Shown one piece after another: positions 1 to 8,426 of a stretch of DNA of 64,000 bases. Below the pieces are notes generated by a model. The model was not told the origin of the DNA. It saw nothing but the letters and a program-made list of their open reading frames with translations, and did not search any database. A program made the translations under genes and the position numbers. The first letter of the stretch is position 1. Every line of letters starts with the position of its first letter. Source of the stretch: Asticcacaulis excentricus CB 48 (GTDB lineage: Bacteria > Pseudomonadota > Alphaproteobacteria > Caulobacterales > Caulobacteraceae); NCBI RefSeq assembly GCF_000175215.2, contig NC_014817.1, positions 338,501 through 402,500 of the forward strand, read 5' to 3'.

Positions 1-738
1 GGCATTGCGCATTAGTCTGTACGGACCAGTTGCAGAGTCGGCGACCGCCCAGCGGATCGCCCCCCATGCCTTGGTCGCTTGCTTGTCGCCTTCTTTGAAG
101 ACGGCAATATACCGCTGTCCGCTTTTGACGATCGTCGTGTCGATGTGATCGAAACCCGCGTCAATCAGCAGCTTGGGTTGGCTGAACGTCTCGAAATCGG
201 TCGTAGTGACGTAGTAGGTGCGGTTGTTCATCCGCTCGCTGGATTTAGTCTCCGGGAAGCGACCCTCGACATCCGAGGACCAGGTGATAACATATTGCCG
301 CGTGGCTTCGTCATAGAAGGTTTCGGGTGCCCACGCATTGTTGGTTCCCGCAACCGTCTCAAAGAACGGCAGAAATTTTTGTTCTGACCAGTGCACGAGG
401 TCCGTGGAAGATGCATAGCCGATGCCCTTGTCCTTCCAGCCTGTGGTCCAGACCATGCGGAAGATACCGTCCGGACCACGCAGAATATGTGGATCGCGCA
501 TGAGCTTGCTGCCCACAGTGGGCTTCAGGAAGACTTTACCCATATCCGCCCAAACCTTGCCGTCGTCGCTCGACGACAGATGAAGGCCGTCGCCGCTGCC
601 TTGAAAGGACGTGAACAGCCAGGTCTTCATCGGCCATTTGGGCTTGGCCGGTGTCGGGTTTTGAGCCGTGGCAACCGATGCACACGCCAGAAACAGACAA
701 GTGGTGCCCATCATAAACGTCTTGGAAAAAGCGGACAT
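1..738 (-). CDS. GH43-like secreted glycosidase (3' end outside window)
   Basis: Reading the minus strand from the ATG at 738 gives 246 codons with no stop before the window edge, so the C-terminus is missing. The first ~25 residues form a signal peptide ending near A-T-A-Q. The mature part reads like a five-bladed beta-propeller of the GH43/GH32 clan: a repeated S-S-x-D-D-G-x-x-W blade motif, R-D-P-H-I (candidate catalytic-base/transition-state Asp region) and W-A-P-E, typical of GH43 blades. It is probably an alpha-L-arabinofuranosidase or beta-xylosidase-type enzyme acting in the periplasm or outside; the substrate cannot be told from this part. The Shine-Dalgarno GGAG lies about 5 bases upstream of the ATG. 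It is transcribed away from the DUF3500/HupE pair. Confidence 0.7.
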   Translation of the reverse strand, partial: MSAFSKTFMMGTTCLFLACASVATAQNPTPAKPKWPMKTWLFTSFQGSGDGLHLSSSDDGKVWADMGKVFLKPTVGSKLMRDPHILRGPDGIFRMVWTTGWKDKGIGYASSTDLVHWSEQKFLPFFETVAGTNNAWAPETFYDEATRQYVITWSSDVEGRFPETKSSERMNNRTYYVTTTDFETFSQPKLLIDAGFDHIDTTIVKSGQRYIAVFKEGDKQATKAWGAIRWAVADSATGPYRLMRNA

Positions 739-1157
739 ATAAACTCCAGGAAAACCTTGGTTTCAGATTCTTAAGACCTCTCAACCGCGATCAAGTGGGG
801 GATGATCGCATCGACGCACGAGAAGAATGGAAAACCTCACCCTAATTGTCTGATTTTTTCCTAGTGATAGGGTTCGCCGCTGGTTAAGTCAATTCAAGGC
901 GATCGATGGTGGGCCTTTCAACGGCGTCGGTCCCTTGCTTTGGGTCCATGATGTTCTTCCACTGACGCTACACAACCAGTGAATCATCCTATCCCGCCAA
1001 CCCCAGTGGTTTTTGCGGATGTCCAGCTGTCGAGACTCTTCACCACAGCGGAGGCCGAGCAAATGTTTCAAAATGAAACGAAATCATTGAATTTGCACAC
1101 AAAATGGTCAAATATTCTGGATATCCCAACATGTGAAGCCCACATACGGACCTGCAC
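739..1157. other. Intergenic region between divergent genes; no gene seen
   Basis: This stretch separates the GH43-like gene (leftward) from the DUF3500 gene (rightward) and should hold both promoters. I see no convincing coding region. A small perfect inverted repeat GTTTCA-AAA-TGAAAC lies at about 1066-1080, roughly 80 bases before the DUF3500 start, and could be an operator, but nothing else supports this. The base composition is clearly lower in GC than that of the core genes further right. Confidence 0.4.
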
Positions 1158-2285
1158 ATGTATTTTCCTAGAAAATCTCTTGCGCTCGGCGCAGCCACTA
1201 TAATTTCACTGTTATCAGCCTGCGGTAGTGACGGGGATTCTTCTTCAACTACTACGGCGACTGCGACAACATCATCGAGCTCTTCGAGTTCCTCATCGAG
1301 CTCAAGCGCTTCGTCTTCATCAAGCACCGCGACAACATCTGACTGCTCTACGGTCTCGGGGCAGGGGGCAATGCTAACGTGCCTAGCTAACAACTTTCTC
1401 GCAACCTTAAGCTCAAGCCAGGTTACATCGGTGAGTTATAGTCTCACATCTTCGAATGCGACAGGTTATTGGTCGAATTTGCCAACCACTCTTGCTACAC
1501 GCCACGGGGTCACTTTAGGAAGCCTGACCACTGCTCAAAAGACCGCCGCAATGGCGATGCTAAATGCCGCATTGTCGAGCTCAGGCCAAACAACCATGAG
1601 CGAGCTTCTGGCTGCGGATGACTACTTGGCGAACTACGCTTCTGGATATGGTTCTGGTCTTTACTACGTGTCCTTCCTCGGCACTCCGTCAGACTCCAGC
1701 CCCTGGATTTTGGAGTTTACCGGACACCATTACACATTTCTAGCCAGTGTGAATGGCAGCTATGTCAGCTTGACACCTAACTTTGTAGCCGTGGAGCCGG
1801 TGACTTGGACCAGTGGTACAACCACCCATACGCCAATGGCGACACGGCGCAATGCCCTTCTTGCCATGCTGACGGGCCTAAGCAGTACGGAATTGGCCAC
1901 GGCCAAGCTGAGCCAAGCCTATGATGACGTTTTGGTAGGCCCTCAAAAGGATGGCAATTATCCTTCGACCAAACAAGGCATTGCGGTCTCCTCCCTGACA
2001 AGCGCTCAAAAGGAGCTCGTTAAAGCGGCGATCAAGACCTATTCAGACGATGCAAACGGTACTGGGCAGTCAGATGCCTACACGACAGAAACGGCCCTAG
2101 CGAGTACTTACATCGCCTGGGCGTCCTATTCTGACCTTTCCACCAAAGGGTCCTATGTTCGGATCGATGGCCCGAGGGTTTGGATAGAACTCAGTGTGCA
2201 AAACGGAATTGTTCTCAGCGCCAACCATTATCACAGCATTTGGCGCGACAGATCCACCGATTACGGCGGTAACTTTACATTCTAA
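1158..2285 (+). CDS. DUF3500-family lipoprotein
   Basis: A 375-residue protein with a lipoprotein signal (lipobox L-L-S-A-C, Cys at about residue 22). A very low-complexity Ser/Thr-rich linker follows (about residues 28-60) and would tether the globular domain to the membrane. The globular part shows DUF3500 features: P-W-x-x-x-x-x-G-H-H in the middle, then T-P-N-F-x-x-x-E-P-V. The function of DUF3500 is not established. The stop codon is only 5 bases before the HupE-like gene, so the two are almost certainly co-transcribed and translationally coupled. GC content is visibly low for this window. The ATG start is supported by the lipobox distance; the ribosome-binding site is weak. Confidence 0.75.
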   Translation: MYFPRKSLALGAATIISLLSACGSDGDSSSTTTATATTSSSSSSSSSSSSASSSSSTATTSDCSTVSGQGAMLTCLANNFLATLSSSQVTSVSYSLTSSNATGYWSNLPTTLATRHGVTLGSLTTAQKTAAMAMLNAALSSSGQTTMSELLAADDYLANYASGYGSGLYYVSFLGTPSDSSPWILEFTGHHYTFLASVNGSYVSLTPNFVAVEPVTWTSGTTTHTPMATRRNALLAMLTGLSSTELATAKLSQAYDDVLVGPQKDGNYPSTKQGIAVSSLTSAQKELVKAAIKTYSDDANGTGQSDAYTTETALASTYIAWASYSDLSTKGSYVRIDGPRVWIELSVQNGIVLSANHYHSIWRDRSTDYGGNFTF

Positions 2286-2290
2286 TTCCC

Positions 2291-3583
2291 ATGAAATCCT
2301 GGATTGCTAGAGCTTTTATCTGCCTTTTCCTGTGTTGGGGGGTGGGGTTTGGTGCCGCACACGCCCACCCAATGCCGCAGTCTTCACTGGAAGTTAGAGT
2401 TTATCCTAAGTCTTGGCGGCTGAGGCTTCTCCTGCCCAGCGACCGCTTGGCGGTTGCATTGGTTCAGGCAGGCCAAATTTCAGATCCCGAACCTATCGGG
2501 AATGGTTTGAACGGCTTAACATCGGCAATAGTCCGCAGGTATGTCGAAGAGCGGATTAAGGCCAATTCCGATGATGGTAACATTTGGTCCCTGCACATAG
2601 CAGAGACCAGGCCCCCCACTCTGGAACAAAATGACTGGGTGGTAGAGGTGGACCTGATACCGCCTGCGGGAGAGACGCCAAAAGCGTTGAACCTCGAGTA
2701 CGAGGTGATTGTCAAAGAGATCGCAACACACTCCGCTATCGTCTCACTCGAGGCAGATTGGTTTAAGGGGCTCCAACCTCAGTCACCGCGCATCATTGGA
2801 AGCTTGGGGGGGCAGCTTTATAAGATACGGCTCGACAGATCCGAGGGTAGTCGCTTTGCGGGCATTACAGATGTGTTCACGATGGGTTTGCGGCACATCG
2901 CTGAGGGTACTGACCACCTTCTTTTCCTCCTCGCATTGATTCTCCCTTCACCTCTTCTGGCGCAGGGGGGGCGGTGGGCTGGGTATGTTGGTGCAAAGGC
3001 AAGTTTTATAAAGCTTTTGCGTGTCATAAGCGCATTCACTATTGGCCACTCGTTGACCCTTATACTCGGATCATTTTCTGTCTTAACAGCACCTCAAAAG
3101 GCGGTTGAGGTGTTGGTCGCCTTCTCAATACTCCTGTCTGCGGCCCATGCCTGGCGCCCTGTGTTCAAGGGGCAGGATGCTTGGATTGCAGGCATATTTG
3201 GCCTGGTTCATGGCATGGCTTTTTCAACCGCAATCGCCTCCATCGGTCTCGACGTCGTTCAGAAGACTGCGGCTGTTCTAACTTTCAATTTAGGCATCGA
3301 AGCGATGCAGCTTTTTATAATCTGCCTTATCGCACCCTGTTTTATCTTTTTAGCCAAAGCAGGGTCATATCGATTGTTTCGCCTAACAGGTGCCTCCCTT
3401 GCAGCGGTTGCCTCGGTGGCTTGGGTTGCCGAGCGGCTTATGGAAGCTCCAAATGCGACTGCATCGGCAATTGATGGCGTTTTCAGTCTGGCGCCGCTTT
3501 GGCTGGCGGCCCTAACCCTTGGATCGGGCTTCGCGTTCTGGAGATACAAAGTCGGGGTGAAACGCGAGAATCGCTTATCTTAA
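2291..3583 (+). CDS. HupE/UreJ-type integral membrane protein
   Basis: A 430-residue protein with an N-terminal signal peptide (about residues 1-25, ending A-H-A), a ~170-residue periplasmic domain and a C-terminal membrane domain with about seven hydrophobic segments. The membrane part opens with G-L-R-H-I-A-E-G-T-D-H-L-L-F, the His/Asp signature of the HupE/UreJ_2 family, followed by a second His motif (I-G-H-S-L-T-L) and another (G-L-V-H-G-M-A-F). Relatives have been linked to nickel/cobalt handling, but for this long form the substrate is unknown. Translation is probably coupled to the DUF3500 gene 5 bases upstream, since no good Shine-Dalgarno is visible. Its stop overlaps that of the convergent histidine kinase by 4 bases. 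Confidence 0.75.
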   Translation: MKSWIARAFICLFLCWGVGFGAAHAHPMPQSSLEVRVYPKSWRLRLLLPSDRLAVALVQAGQISDPEPIGNGLNGLTSAIVRRYVEERIKANSDDGNIWSLHIAETRPPTLEQNDWVVEVDLIPPAGETPKALNLEYEVIVKEIATHSAIVSLEADWFKGLQPQSPRIIGSLGGQLYKIRLDRSEGSRFAGITDVFTMGLRHIAEGTDHLLFLLALILPSPLLAQGGRWAGYVGAKASFIKLLRVISAFTIGHSLTLILGSFSVLTAPQKAVEVLVAFSILLSAAHAWRPVFKGQDAWIAGIFGLVHGMAFSTAIASIGLDVVQKTAAVLTFNLGIEAMQLFIICLIAPCFIFLAKAGSYRLFRLTGASLAAVASVAWVAERLMEAPNATASAIDGVFSLAPLWLAALTLGSGFAFWRYKVGVKRENRLS

Positions 3584-4950
3584 ATACATGGGATAGTAAC
3601 TTCCGCTCTTAGCCCTTTGGGACCAGCCGAAAGCTTAATGTCTCCTCCGTGTGCTCGGGCGGTTGTGCGGGCACCAGTCAATCCCAAGCCGGTTCCTTCC
3701 GTCTCTTTGTGACAGCGGTAGAATGGGTCGAACACGCGCTCTAGGTCTTCCACGTGCAGGCCTGGTCCCGCGTCTTCAACAATCAGACGCCCAACTTGTT
3801 GACTGACTTCGATGCTAATGAAGGCTTCCTCACCATATTTGATGGCGTTTTCGACGACATTGTCCACCATAGATCTCAGTGCAACGCTATTGCCCTCTAC
3901 GGACCAAACGGGCGGTGTCCCTAGGACGGTTATCTTACCTCCGGTCTCCGCGATGTCATCGACCGCGCACATTATCACTGAGGTCATGTCCAGAGGCTCT
4001 CGCAGACCTGTACTTTCGGCATCTTTCAGGTAGGACAAAACACCTGATATCATGAGCTCCATATGCCGGACATCATTGAGCAAGCTGTCTCTGGCCGAGG
4101 GTTCAAGCCTATCGAGTTTGAACCTCATCCTGGTCAATGGCGTCCTTAAATCATGAGATATGGCTCCAAACATGGATGTACGATCCCCAACATATCGATT
4201 TAGTCGGGTCTGCATCCTGTTAAATGCCTCAGCAGCCTGACCAATTTCGGCTGGGCCTTGAAGGGTCATCTGTGGCGCTGCCGGATTTTTGCCTAAGGTC
4301 TCTGCGGCTTCTGCAAATTTCTGGATAGGAGCGGTTATGCGGTTTGAAAAGACCCAGGCAAGAGGCGCCATGATAATCAAACCGCCTAAAATCCAGAAGA
4401 GCAAACGCCGGACCCACTCTCTTTCCGGCGCCGGTTCCACAATCACCCAGCGACCATCCGGCAACGCTCGCGCAGCGATGAACTCGGTGAAAATACCCGC
4501 CCTTGACCGTTCTAAGGGTCCGTTGGGCGGCGGCCCGCCAGACACGGGTGGAGGCGGGCCAGGTGGAAGCCCGCGAAGGCCAGTCATAGGAGTTGTCGCA
4601 GAGATCATGGCCGGGGGCGCCATATAGACCTTGAGTTTGAAATGACTGGGTGCCATTCCCGCCGTTTCGGCTATGCGTTGCGCCAATTCTGTGTCGAGGG
4701 GCGAAGGATCAGAGAGCTTAGAGGGTAGTTTCTGTTCAATGCGTTTGATGAGAGGGCGCCGCTCGTTGGTTTCAACCTGCTTTCCCAAAAGCGCATCTAT
4801 GACTTCCTGCTGGTGATATTCCGGGGGAGGAAGAACCGGGGCAAATGACACGGCTAGAAGCGTTAAACCTTGCGCCACAACGATCGATAGAAGCGTCAGG
4901 CCTAATACTTGTACGCGAAGCGGAAAGCGCCTTAACTGGTAAATTTTCAT
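3580..4950 (-). CDS. EnvZ-type sensor histidine kinase
   Basis: A 456-residue inner-membrane sensor kinase: TM1 near the N-terminus, a periplasmic loop with a striking Pro/Gly-rich stretch (about residues 122-145), TM2, a HAMP domain, a dimerisation domain with the phospho-acceptor motif S-H-D-L-R-T-P-L (His about residue 257), and a catalytic ATPase domain with N box (V-V-E-N-A-I-K-Y), D-A-G-P-G-L and G-T-G-L-G-L. I place the start at the ATG at 4950, which overlaps the regulator stop as ATGA; an upstream in-frame GTG at 4968 is the alternative. It forms an operon with the regulator. The signal is unknown; the convergent DUF3500-HupE pair is a natural candidate target. Confidence 0.9.
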   Translation of the reverse strand: MKIYQLRRFPLRVQVLGLTLLSIVVAQGLTLLAVSFAPVLPPPEYHQQEVIDALLGKQVETNERRPLIKRIEQKLPSKLSDPSPLDTELAQRIAETAGMAPSHFKLKVYMAPPAMISATTPMTGLRGLPPGPPPPVSGGPPPNGPLERSRAGIFTEFIAARALPDGRWVIVEPAPEREWVRRLLFWILGGLIIMAPLAWVFSNRITAPIQKFAEAAETLGKNPAAPQMTLQGPAEIGQAAEAFNRMQTRLNRYVGDRTSMFGAISHDLRTPLTRMRFKLDRLEPSARDSLLNDVRHMELMISGVLSYLKDAESTGLREPLDMTSVIMCAVDDIAETGGKITVLGTPPVWSVEGNSVALRSMVDNVVENAIKYGEEAFISIEVSQQVGRLIVEDAGPGLHVEDLERVFDPFYRCHKETEGTGLGLTGARTTARAHGGDIKLSAGPKGLRAEVTIPCI

Positions 4951-5642
4951 GGGATCGTAACCTGACACCCGAGCCGGTAGCCCTTTCCGCGACTGGTCAA
5001 GATAATCCCGCTAGCGCCGTGGTTTTCGAACTTCTTGCGTAATCGGCTGACCACGATATCTGTCGCACGTCCCATTCCGTCGTCAGCCACCTGCAGCCGT
5101 TCACGAGACACGGTTCCGTCTGCAGAGACAAGAAGTGCGCTCAGTAGATGACATTCTCCCATGGTAAGGGCAATAACCACGCCGGAGGGGCTTAGCAGCC
5201 GCCTTTTCCCCGCTTCATAAGTGAACCCAGCGAAACGATAGATGCCGTCATCTCGTGAAGATCCTTGCCTAAGGGCGCTATGCCGCCGGATCATCGCTTT
5301 GATCCGTGCCAGCAATTCGCGGGGGCTAAAGGGCTTAGGAAGGTAGTCATCTGCCCCGAGTTCAAGTCCAATAATGCGATCTGTTTCCTCACCCGCGGCA
5401 CTCACAACGAGGATGCCGGGTCTTAATCGGGCATCTAAACGCCTGCAGACCGAAAGTCCGCCTTCGCCGGGTAGGCCGAGGTCGAGTACGATGACGTCCA
5501 CATTTTGCTCCGCGAGGATCTGATCAAGCGCTTGAGCGTCGGGGGCCCGAATAACGCTATACCCATTATCTTCGAGATAGAGAGCCATTTGCTGGCGTAA
5601 CTCATCATCGTCTTCAACAACTAATATATTATTTTTACTCAT
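4947..5642 (-). CDS. OmpR-family response regulator
   Basis: 231 residues: a receiver domain (acidic pocket E-D-D-D near residues 10-13, phospho-acceptor Asp in V-L-D-L-G-L-P at about residue 55, conserved Lys in L-P-K-P-F) followed by an OmpR/PhoB winged helix (about residues 130-228, ending S-R-G-K-G-Y-R-L). It is the first gene of a two-gene operon with the kinase, overlapping it by 4 bases. The DNA targets cannot be read from the sequence. Confidence 0.93.
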   Translation of the reverse strand: MSKNNILVVEDDDELRQQMALYLEDNGYSVIRAPDAQALDQILAEQNVDVIVLDLGLPGEGGLSVCRRLDARLRPGILVVSAAGEETDRIIGLELGADDYLPKPFSPRELLARIKAMIRRHSALRQGSSRDDGIYRFAGFTYEAGKRRLLSPSGVVIALTMGECHLLSALLVSADGTVSRERLQVADDGMGRATDIVVSRLRKKFENHGASGIILTSRGKGYRLGCQVTIP

Positions 5643-5803
5643 TTTTCGTGTCTAGGCAGTGGCGGATCGAAGCTCGACCTCGAATGCGGCGGTCTGAAAG
5701 GCGATAACTATAATGACGACGCGAGCGCCGATTTCGTACACTAATTCATTTATCGGCTTTTGCACTGCCAATTCTGATAACAACGAACAGACGGCTGCCG
5801 ACG

Positions 5804-5893
5804 TTGCCCCTTGGGCCCAATGACCTAGACCGCATGACCCACCACTTCAGCATCCTTGAGATGAATGGCGAAGGCTACCGTCTGGCTCATAGC
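5804..5893 (+). pseudogene. IS21-family IstB remnant (C-terminal ~30 codons)
   Basis: The frame from about 5819 reads N-D-L-D-R-M-T-H-H-F-S-I-L-E-M-N-G-E-G-Y, then R-L-A-H-S-R. This matches the C-terminal signature of IS21-family helper ATPases (L-L-D-R-L-x-H-H-x-x-I-L-E-M-x-G-x-S-Y-R). Nothing else of the element is visible: no Walker motifs, no IstA, no terminal repeats. It is therefore a scar of an old insertion. It lies about 90 bases before a beheaded ABC ATPase gene, so the insertion and a following deletion probably explain that truncation. The rest of 5643-5948 holds no recognisable gene. The identification rests on a short stretch. Confidence 0.5.
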
Positions 5894-5948
5894 CGCGCCC
5901 CAAGTCAGCCCAACTCCCTAAGCCCAAAAACAGACCGCGCGAGTATCC

Positions 5949-6881
5949 TTGCCCGAAAACCACGCATGCTTGTCGGTGTCGCGCTACCCGAAGGAGCTGT
6001 CGGGCGGGATGCGTCAGCGCGTCGGTCTGGCGCGAGCTCTGGTCGTCGATCCGGATATCCTGCTGATGGATGAGCCCTTTTCGGCGCTGGAGGTCCTGAC
6101 GGCAGAAACCCTGCGCACCGATCTGCTCGACCTGTGGTTCGAAGGGTGCACGCCGCTCAAGTCGATCCTGATTGTGACGCACAATATCGAAGAAGCTGTG
6201 CGGAAGTGTGACCGCATCCTTGTCTTTTCGTCCAATCCGGGGCGGGCGGTAGCCGGAATCACCGTCGATCTGCCGCAGCCGCGCGACCGTCTGGACCCGG
6301 CCTTTCGTGCGGTGATCGAAGACATCTACCGCCGCATGACCACACGCACGCCCAAGGCTCCGGTGCAGGAAGGCCTGTTTGCGGGCATGGGCATGGCCAT
6401 GGTCCTGCCGCGCGTTTCGACCGCAATTCTGGCCGGTTTGACGGAGGCGCTGGCCGGGTCGGCCTATGCCGGCAAGGCGGACCTGCCGGCCCTGGCGGCT
6501 GAGCTTCAGTACGAGGCTGATGAACTCTTCCCTATCGCCGAAGTGCTGCAACTGCTGCGCTTTGCCGAACTAGAAGGCGGCGACCTTTTACTGCTGCCTG
6601 CCGCTCAGGCCTTTGTCGAGGCCGATGTTGACGGCCGCAAACACCTGTTCCGCCAGCAGCTTTTGACCCATGTGCCGCTGGCCACCTATATCCGCCATGC
6701 ATTGGAAACCGGCGGCGAGGCGGCGTTGAGTGCGCAGCGCGTACGCGACCAATTGGAAACCCTCATGTCCGAAACCTTCGCGCAGCAAACCCTGCGTTCG
6801 GTCGTGCAGTGGGGCCGCTATGCGGAAGCCTTCGACTATGACGAAAAGGTCGATCGTTTCAGCCTTGAGGACGTAGTGTAA
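5949..6881 (+). pseudogene. N-terminally truncated nitrate/sulfonate-type ABC ATPase
   Basis: 310 codons remain open. Homology starts at about base 5982 with Y-P-K-E-L-S-G-G-M-R-Q-R-V, the ABC signature, followed by Walker B (D-I-L-L-M-D-E-P-F), D-loop and H-loop (V-T-H-N). The second half (about residues 130-310) resembles the AAA-associated C-terminal domain fused to nitrate/sulfonate/bicarbonate ABC ATPases. The first ~140 residues of a normal ATPase, including Walker A and the Q-loop, are absent, and no permease or binding protein lies nearby. It therefore cannot be an active ATPase. The break lies next to the IstB remnant, suggesting IS-mediated deletion. The C-terminal domain might still be translated, but I call it a pseudogene. 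Confidence 0.75.
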
Positions 6882-6927
6882 GCCGTTTAGGGAGGGGGCT
6901 CATCTCTTAGATACAGGAGTCCCCCTC

Positions 6928-7275
6928 ATGGCCTTGACCCTCTACGGCATCAAAAACTGCGATACGATGAAGAAGGCGCGGGTATGGCTGGAAGGGCAGG
7001 GGCAGGCCTATGCCTTTCACGACTATAAGGTCGCGGGAATAGATGAGGCGCATCTGAAGGACTGGTCTTCGAAGGTTGGCTGGCAGGTTCTGCTCAACAA
7101 GGCGGGCACGACCTTTAAGGCTTTGCCCGAGGCCGACAAGGCCGACATTGATGAGGCCAAGGCCATCCGCCTGATTCTATCCAACCCGTCGATGATCAAA
7201 CGCCCAGTGCTGGACAAGGACGGTATAATCACCGTCGGCTTCAAGCCTGAGCTCTATGCGGCCTTGTTTGCGTGA
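6928..7275 (+). CDS. ArsC/Spx-family thioredoxin-fold protein (YffB-like)
   Basis: 115 residues covering a single thioredoxin-like ArsC-family domain. It has a single N-terminal Cys in Y-G-I-K-N-C-D-T-M-K-K-A and the family's C-terminal I-K-R-P-V-L motif. The length and motif match YffB/Spx-like proteins rather than true arsenate reductases, which usually sit in ars operons; none is here. The biochemical role of YffB-type proteins is not settled; a glutathione-dependent thiol reductase role is proposed. A good Shine-Dalgarno (AGGAG) lies 7-8 bases before the ATG. Confidence 0.8.
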   Translation: MALTLYGIKNCDTMKKARVWLEGQGQAYAFHDYKVAGIDEAHLKDWSSKVGWQVLLNKAGTTFKALPEADKADIDEAKAIRLILSNPSMIKRPVLDKDGIITVGFKPELYAALFA

Positions 7276-7410
7276 GTTCAGAGGAGCGCGTGCCTCTCGG
7301 TCGAATGAATTTTATTTAATACTTATCTGTGCATCCAAATGGCCCTGTCCGTGCCTCTTATCCTACAGAGGCGGATTTTCGCCTGACACTTTCTCAAGGG
7401 AGATCGTTAC

Positions 7411-7806
7411 ATGCACGGTTTCGAAGCGGCACTTCTCATCCCCATCATCTCTATCCTGATGCCTATTTTTATCGTCGGCATCGTGATGTACTTCCGCGCC
7501 AAGGACCGGGCCGAGGTGCAGAAGACCATCCGTATGGCCATTGAAAAGGGTCAGCCCCTGCCGCCGGAATATCTGGACAGCCTGCAAAAGTCCGGCGCGT
7601 CGATTGGCAAGATGAAAACGCCGGTCAACGACATTCGCTCCGGTCTGATCCTGATGGCCGTGGCCCTGGGTCTGGTGGTCATGGACTATGTCGGCAATGA
7701 CTACACGTTTGAGACCTTGTCCGGCATTGCGGCCATTCCGGGCTTTATCGGCGTCGCCCTGCTGATCATGGGCATTGTCGGTCTGAACAATCAGAAGAAG
7801 TCCTGA
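7411..7806 (+). CDS. Small membrane protein (DUF6249-like) ahead of ECF sigma
   Basis: 131 residues with an N-terminal hydrophobic helix (about 7-28), a charged cytoplasmic segment containing P-L-P-P-E-Y-L, and two C-terminal hydrophobic helices (about 73-90 and 103-124). The layout fits small membrane proteins frequently encoded with ECF sigma factors. The Shine-Dalgarno AAGGGAG is well placed. The sigma factor gene starts 28 bases downstream, and the next gene follows 4 bases after that, so the three form an operon. No enzymatic motif is visible; a role in membrane-linked regulation is only an inference from context. Confidence 0.7.
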   Translation: MHGFEAALLIPIISILMPIFIVGIVMYFRAKDRAEVQKTIRMAIEKGQPLPPEYLDSLQKSGASIGKMKTPVNDIRSGLILMAVALGLVVMDYVGNDYTFETLSGIAAIPGFIGVALLIMGIVGLNNQKKS

Positions 7807-7834
7807 GCCGTAACGCTTTCAGAATCGACCCGCC

Positions 7835-8422
7835 ATGTCCGCCCCTTCCACCGCTGCCGGTTACCGACATCTGAGCGATCATGACCTGATCGCTCAGGCG
7901 GTGCTGGGCGTGTCCGACGCGTTCGGTGAGCTGGTACGACGCCACTCGGCGGCCCTGCGCACGCACCTGCGGCGCATGGGGGCGCAAGGCGCCGATGCCG
8001 ACGACATGGCGCAGGAGGCCTTTATCACGGCCTATGAGCGACTGACAGAGTACAGGGCCGATGGTCCGTTTCTCAACTGGCTCAAAATGATCGCCGCCCG
8101 CCGCTATCTACGCAAGGTTAAGGCAACACAGAAATACCTGCTGGTCGATGATGTAGCCCCTTATGAGTCCGCGCCGGACCTGCATCAGGCCGGCCAGAAC
8201 GAGGGCGCGGCGCGTGATCTGGACGGGGCCTTGTCGCGGCTGAAACCGGCGGAGCGCCTGTGCGTCACGCTGAATATTTCCGGCGGGCTCAGCCATCAGG
8301 ACGTGTCTAACGAGACAGGCCTGCCGCTGGGGACGGTTAAGAGCCATATAAAGCGCGGACTGACGCAACTGAGGGCGATGATGGACATGGCTGAGGCCGT
8401 GCCCGCTGTTATCGAGAGGTGA
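7835..8422 (+). CDS. ECF-type RNA polymerase sigma factor
   Basis: 195 residues with sigma region 2 (about residues 25-95, with D-A-D-D-M-A-Q-E-A-F-I and the -10-binding helix around F-L-N-W-L) and sigma region 4 (about 130-185, L-P-L-G-T-V-K-S-H-I-K-R-G). It directs core polymerase to a dedicated promoter set. It lies between two small membrane-protein genes, the downstream one starting only 4 bases after its stop. That downstream protein may act as a membrane-linked partner or anti-sigma, but no ZAS zinc motif is present. Confidence 0.9.
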   Translation: MSAPSTAAGYRHLSDHDLIAQAVLGVSDAFGELVRRHSAALRTHLRRMGAQGADADDMAQEAFITAYERLTEYRADGPFLNWLKMIAARRYLRKVKATQKYLLVDDVAPYESAPDLHQAGQNEGAARDLDGALSRLKPAERLCVTLNISGGLSHQDVSNETGLPLGTVKSHIKRGLTQLRAMMDMAEAVPAVIER

Positions 8423-8426
8423 TGTC

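Noticed and set aside
884..970. Short minus-strand frame upstream of the DUF3500 gene that looked like a protein tail
   Set aside because: Fewer than 30 codons after an in-frame stop, no recognisable motif and no neighbouring remnant.
5847..6551. Long minus-strand frame opposite the ABC ATPase remnant
   Set aside because: Shadow of the plus-strand frame, which carries clear ABC motifs; the minus-strand translation is basic and shows no family.
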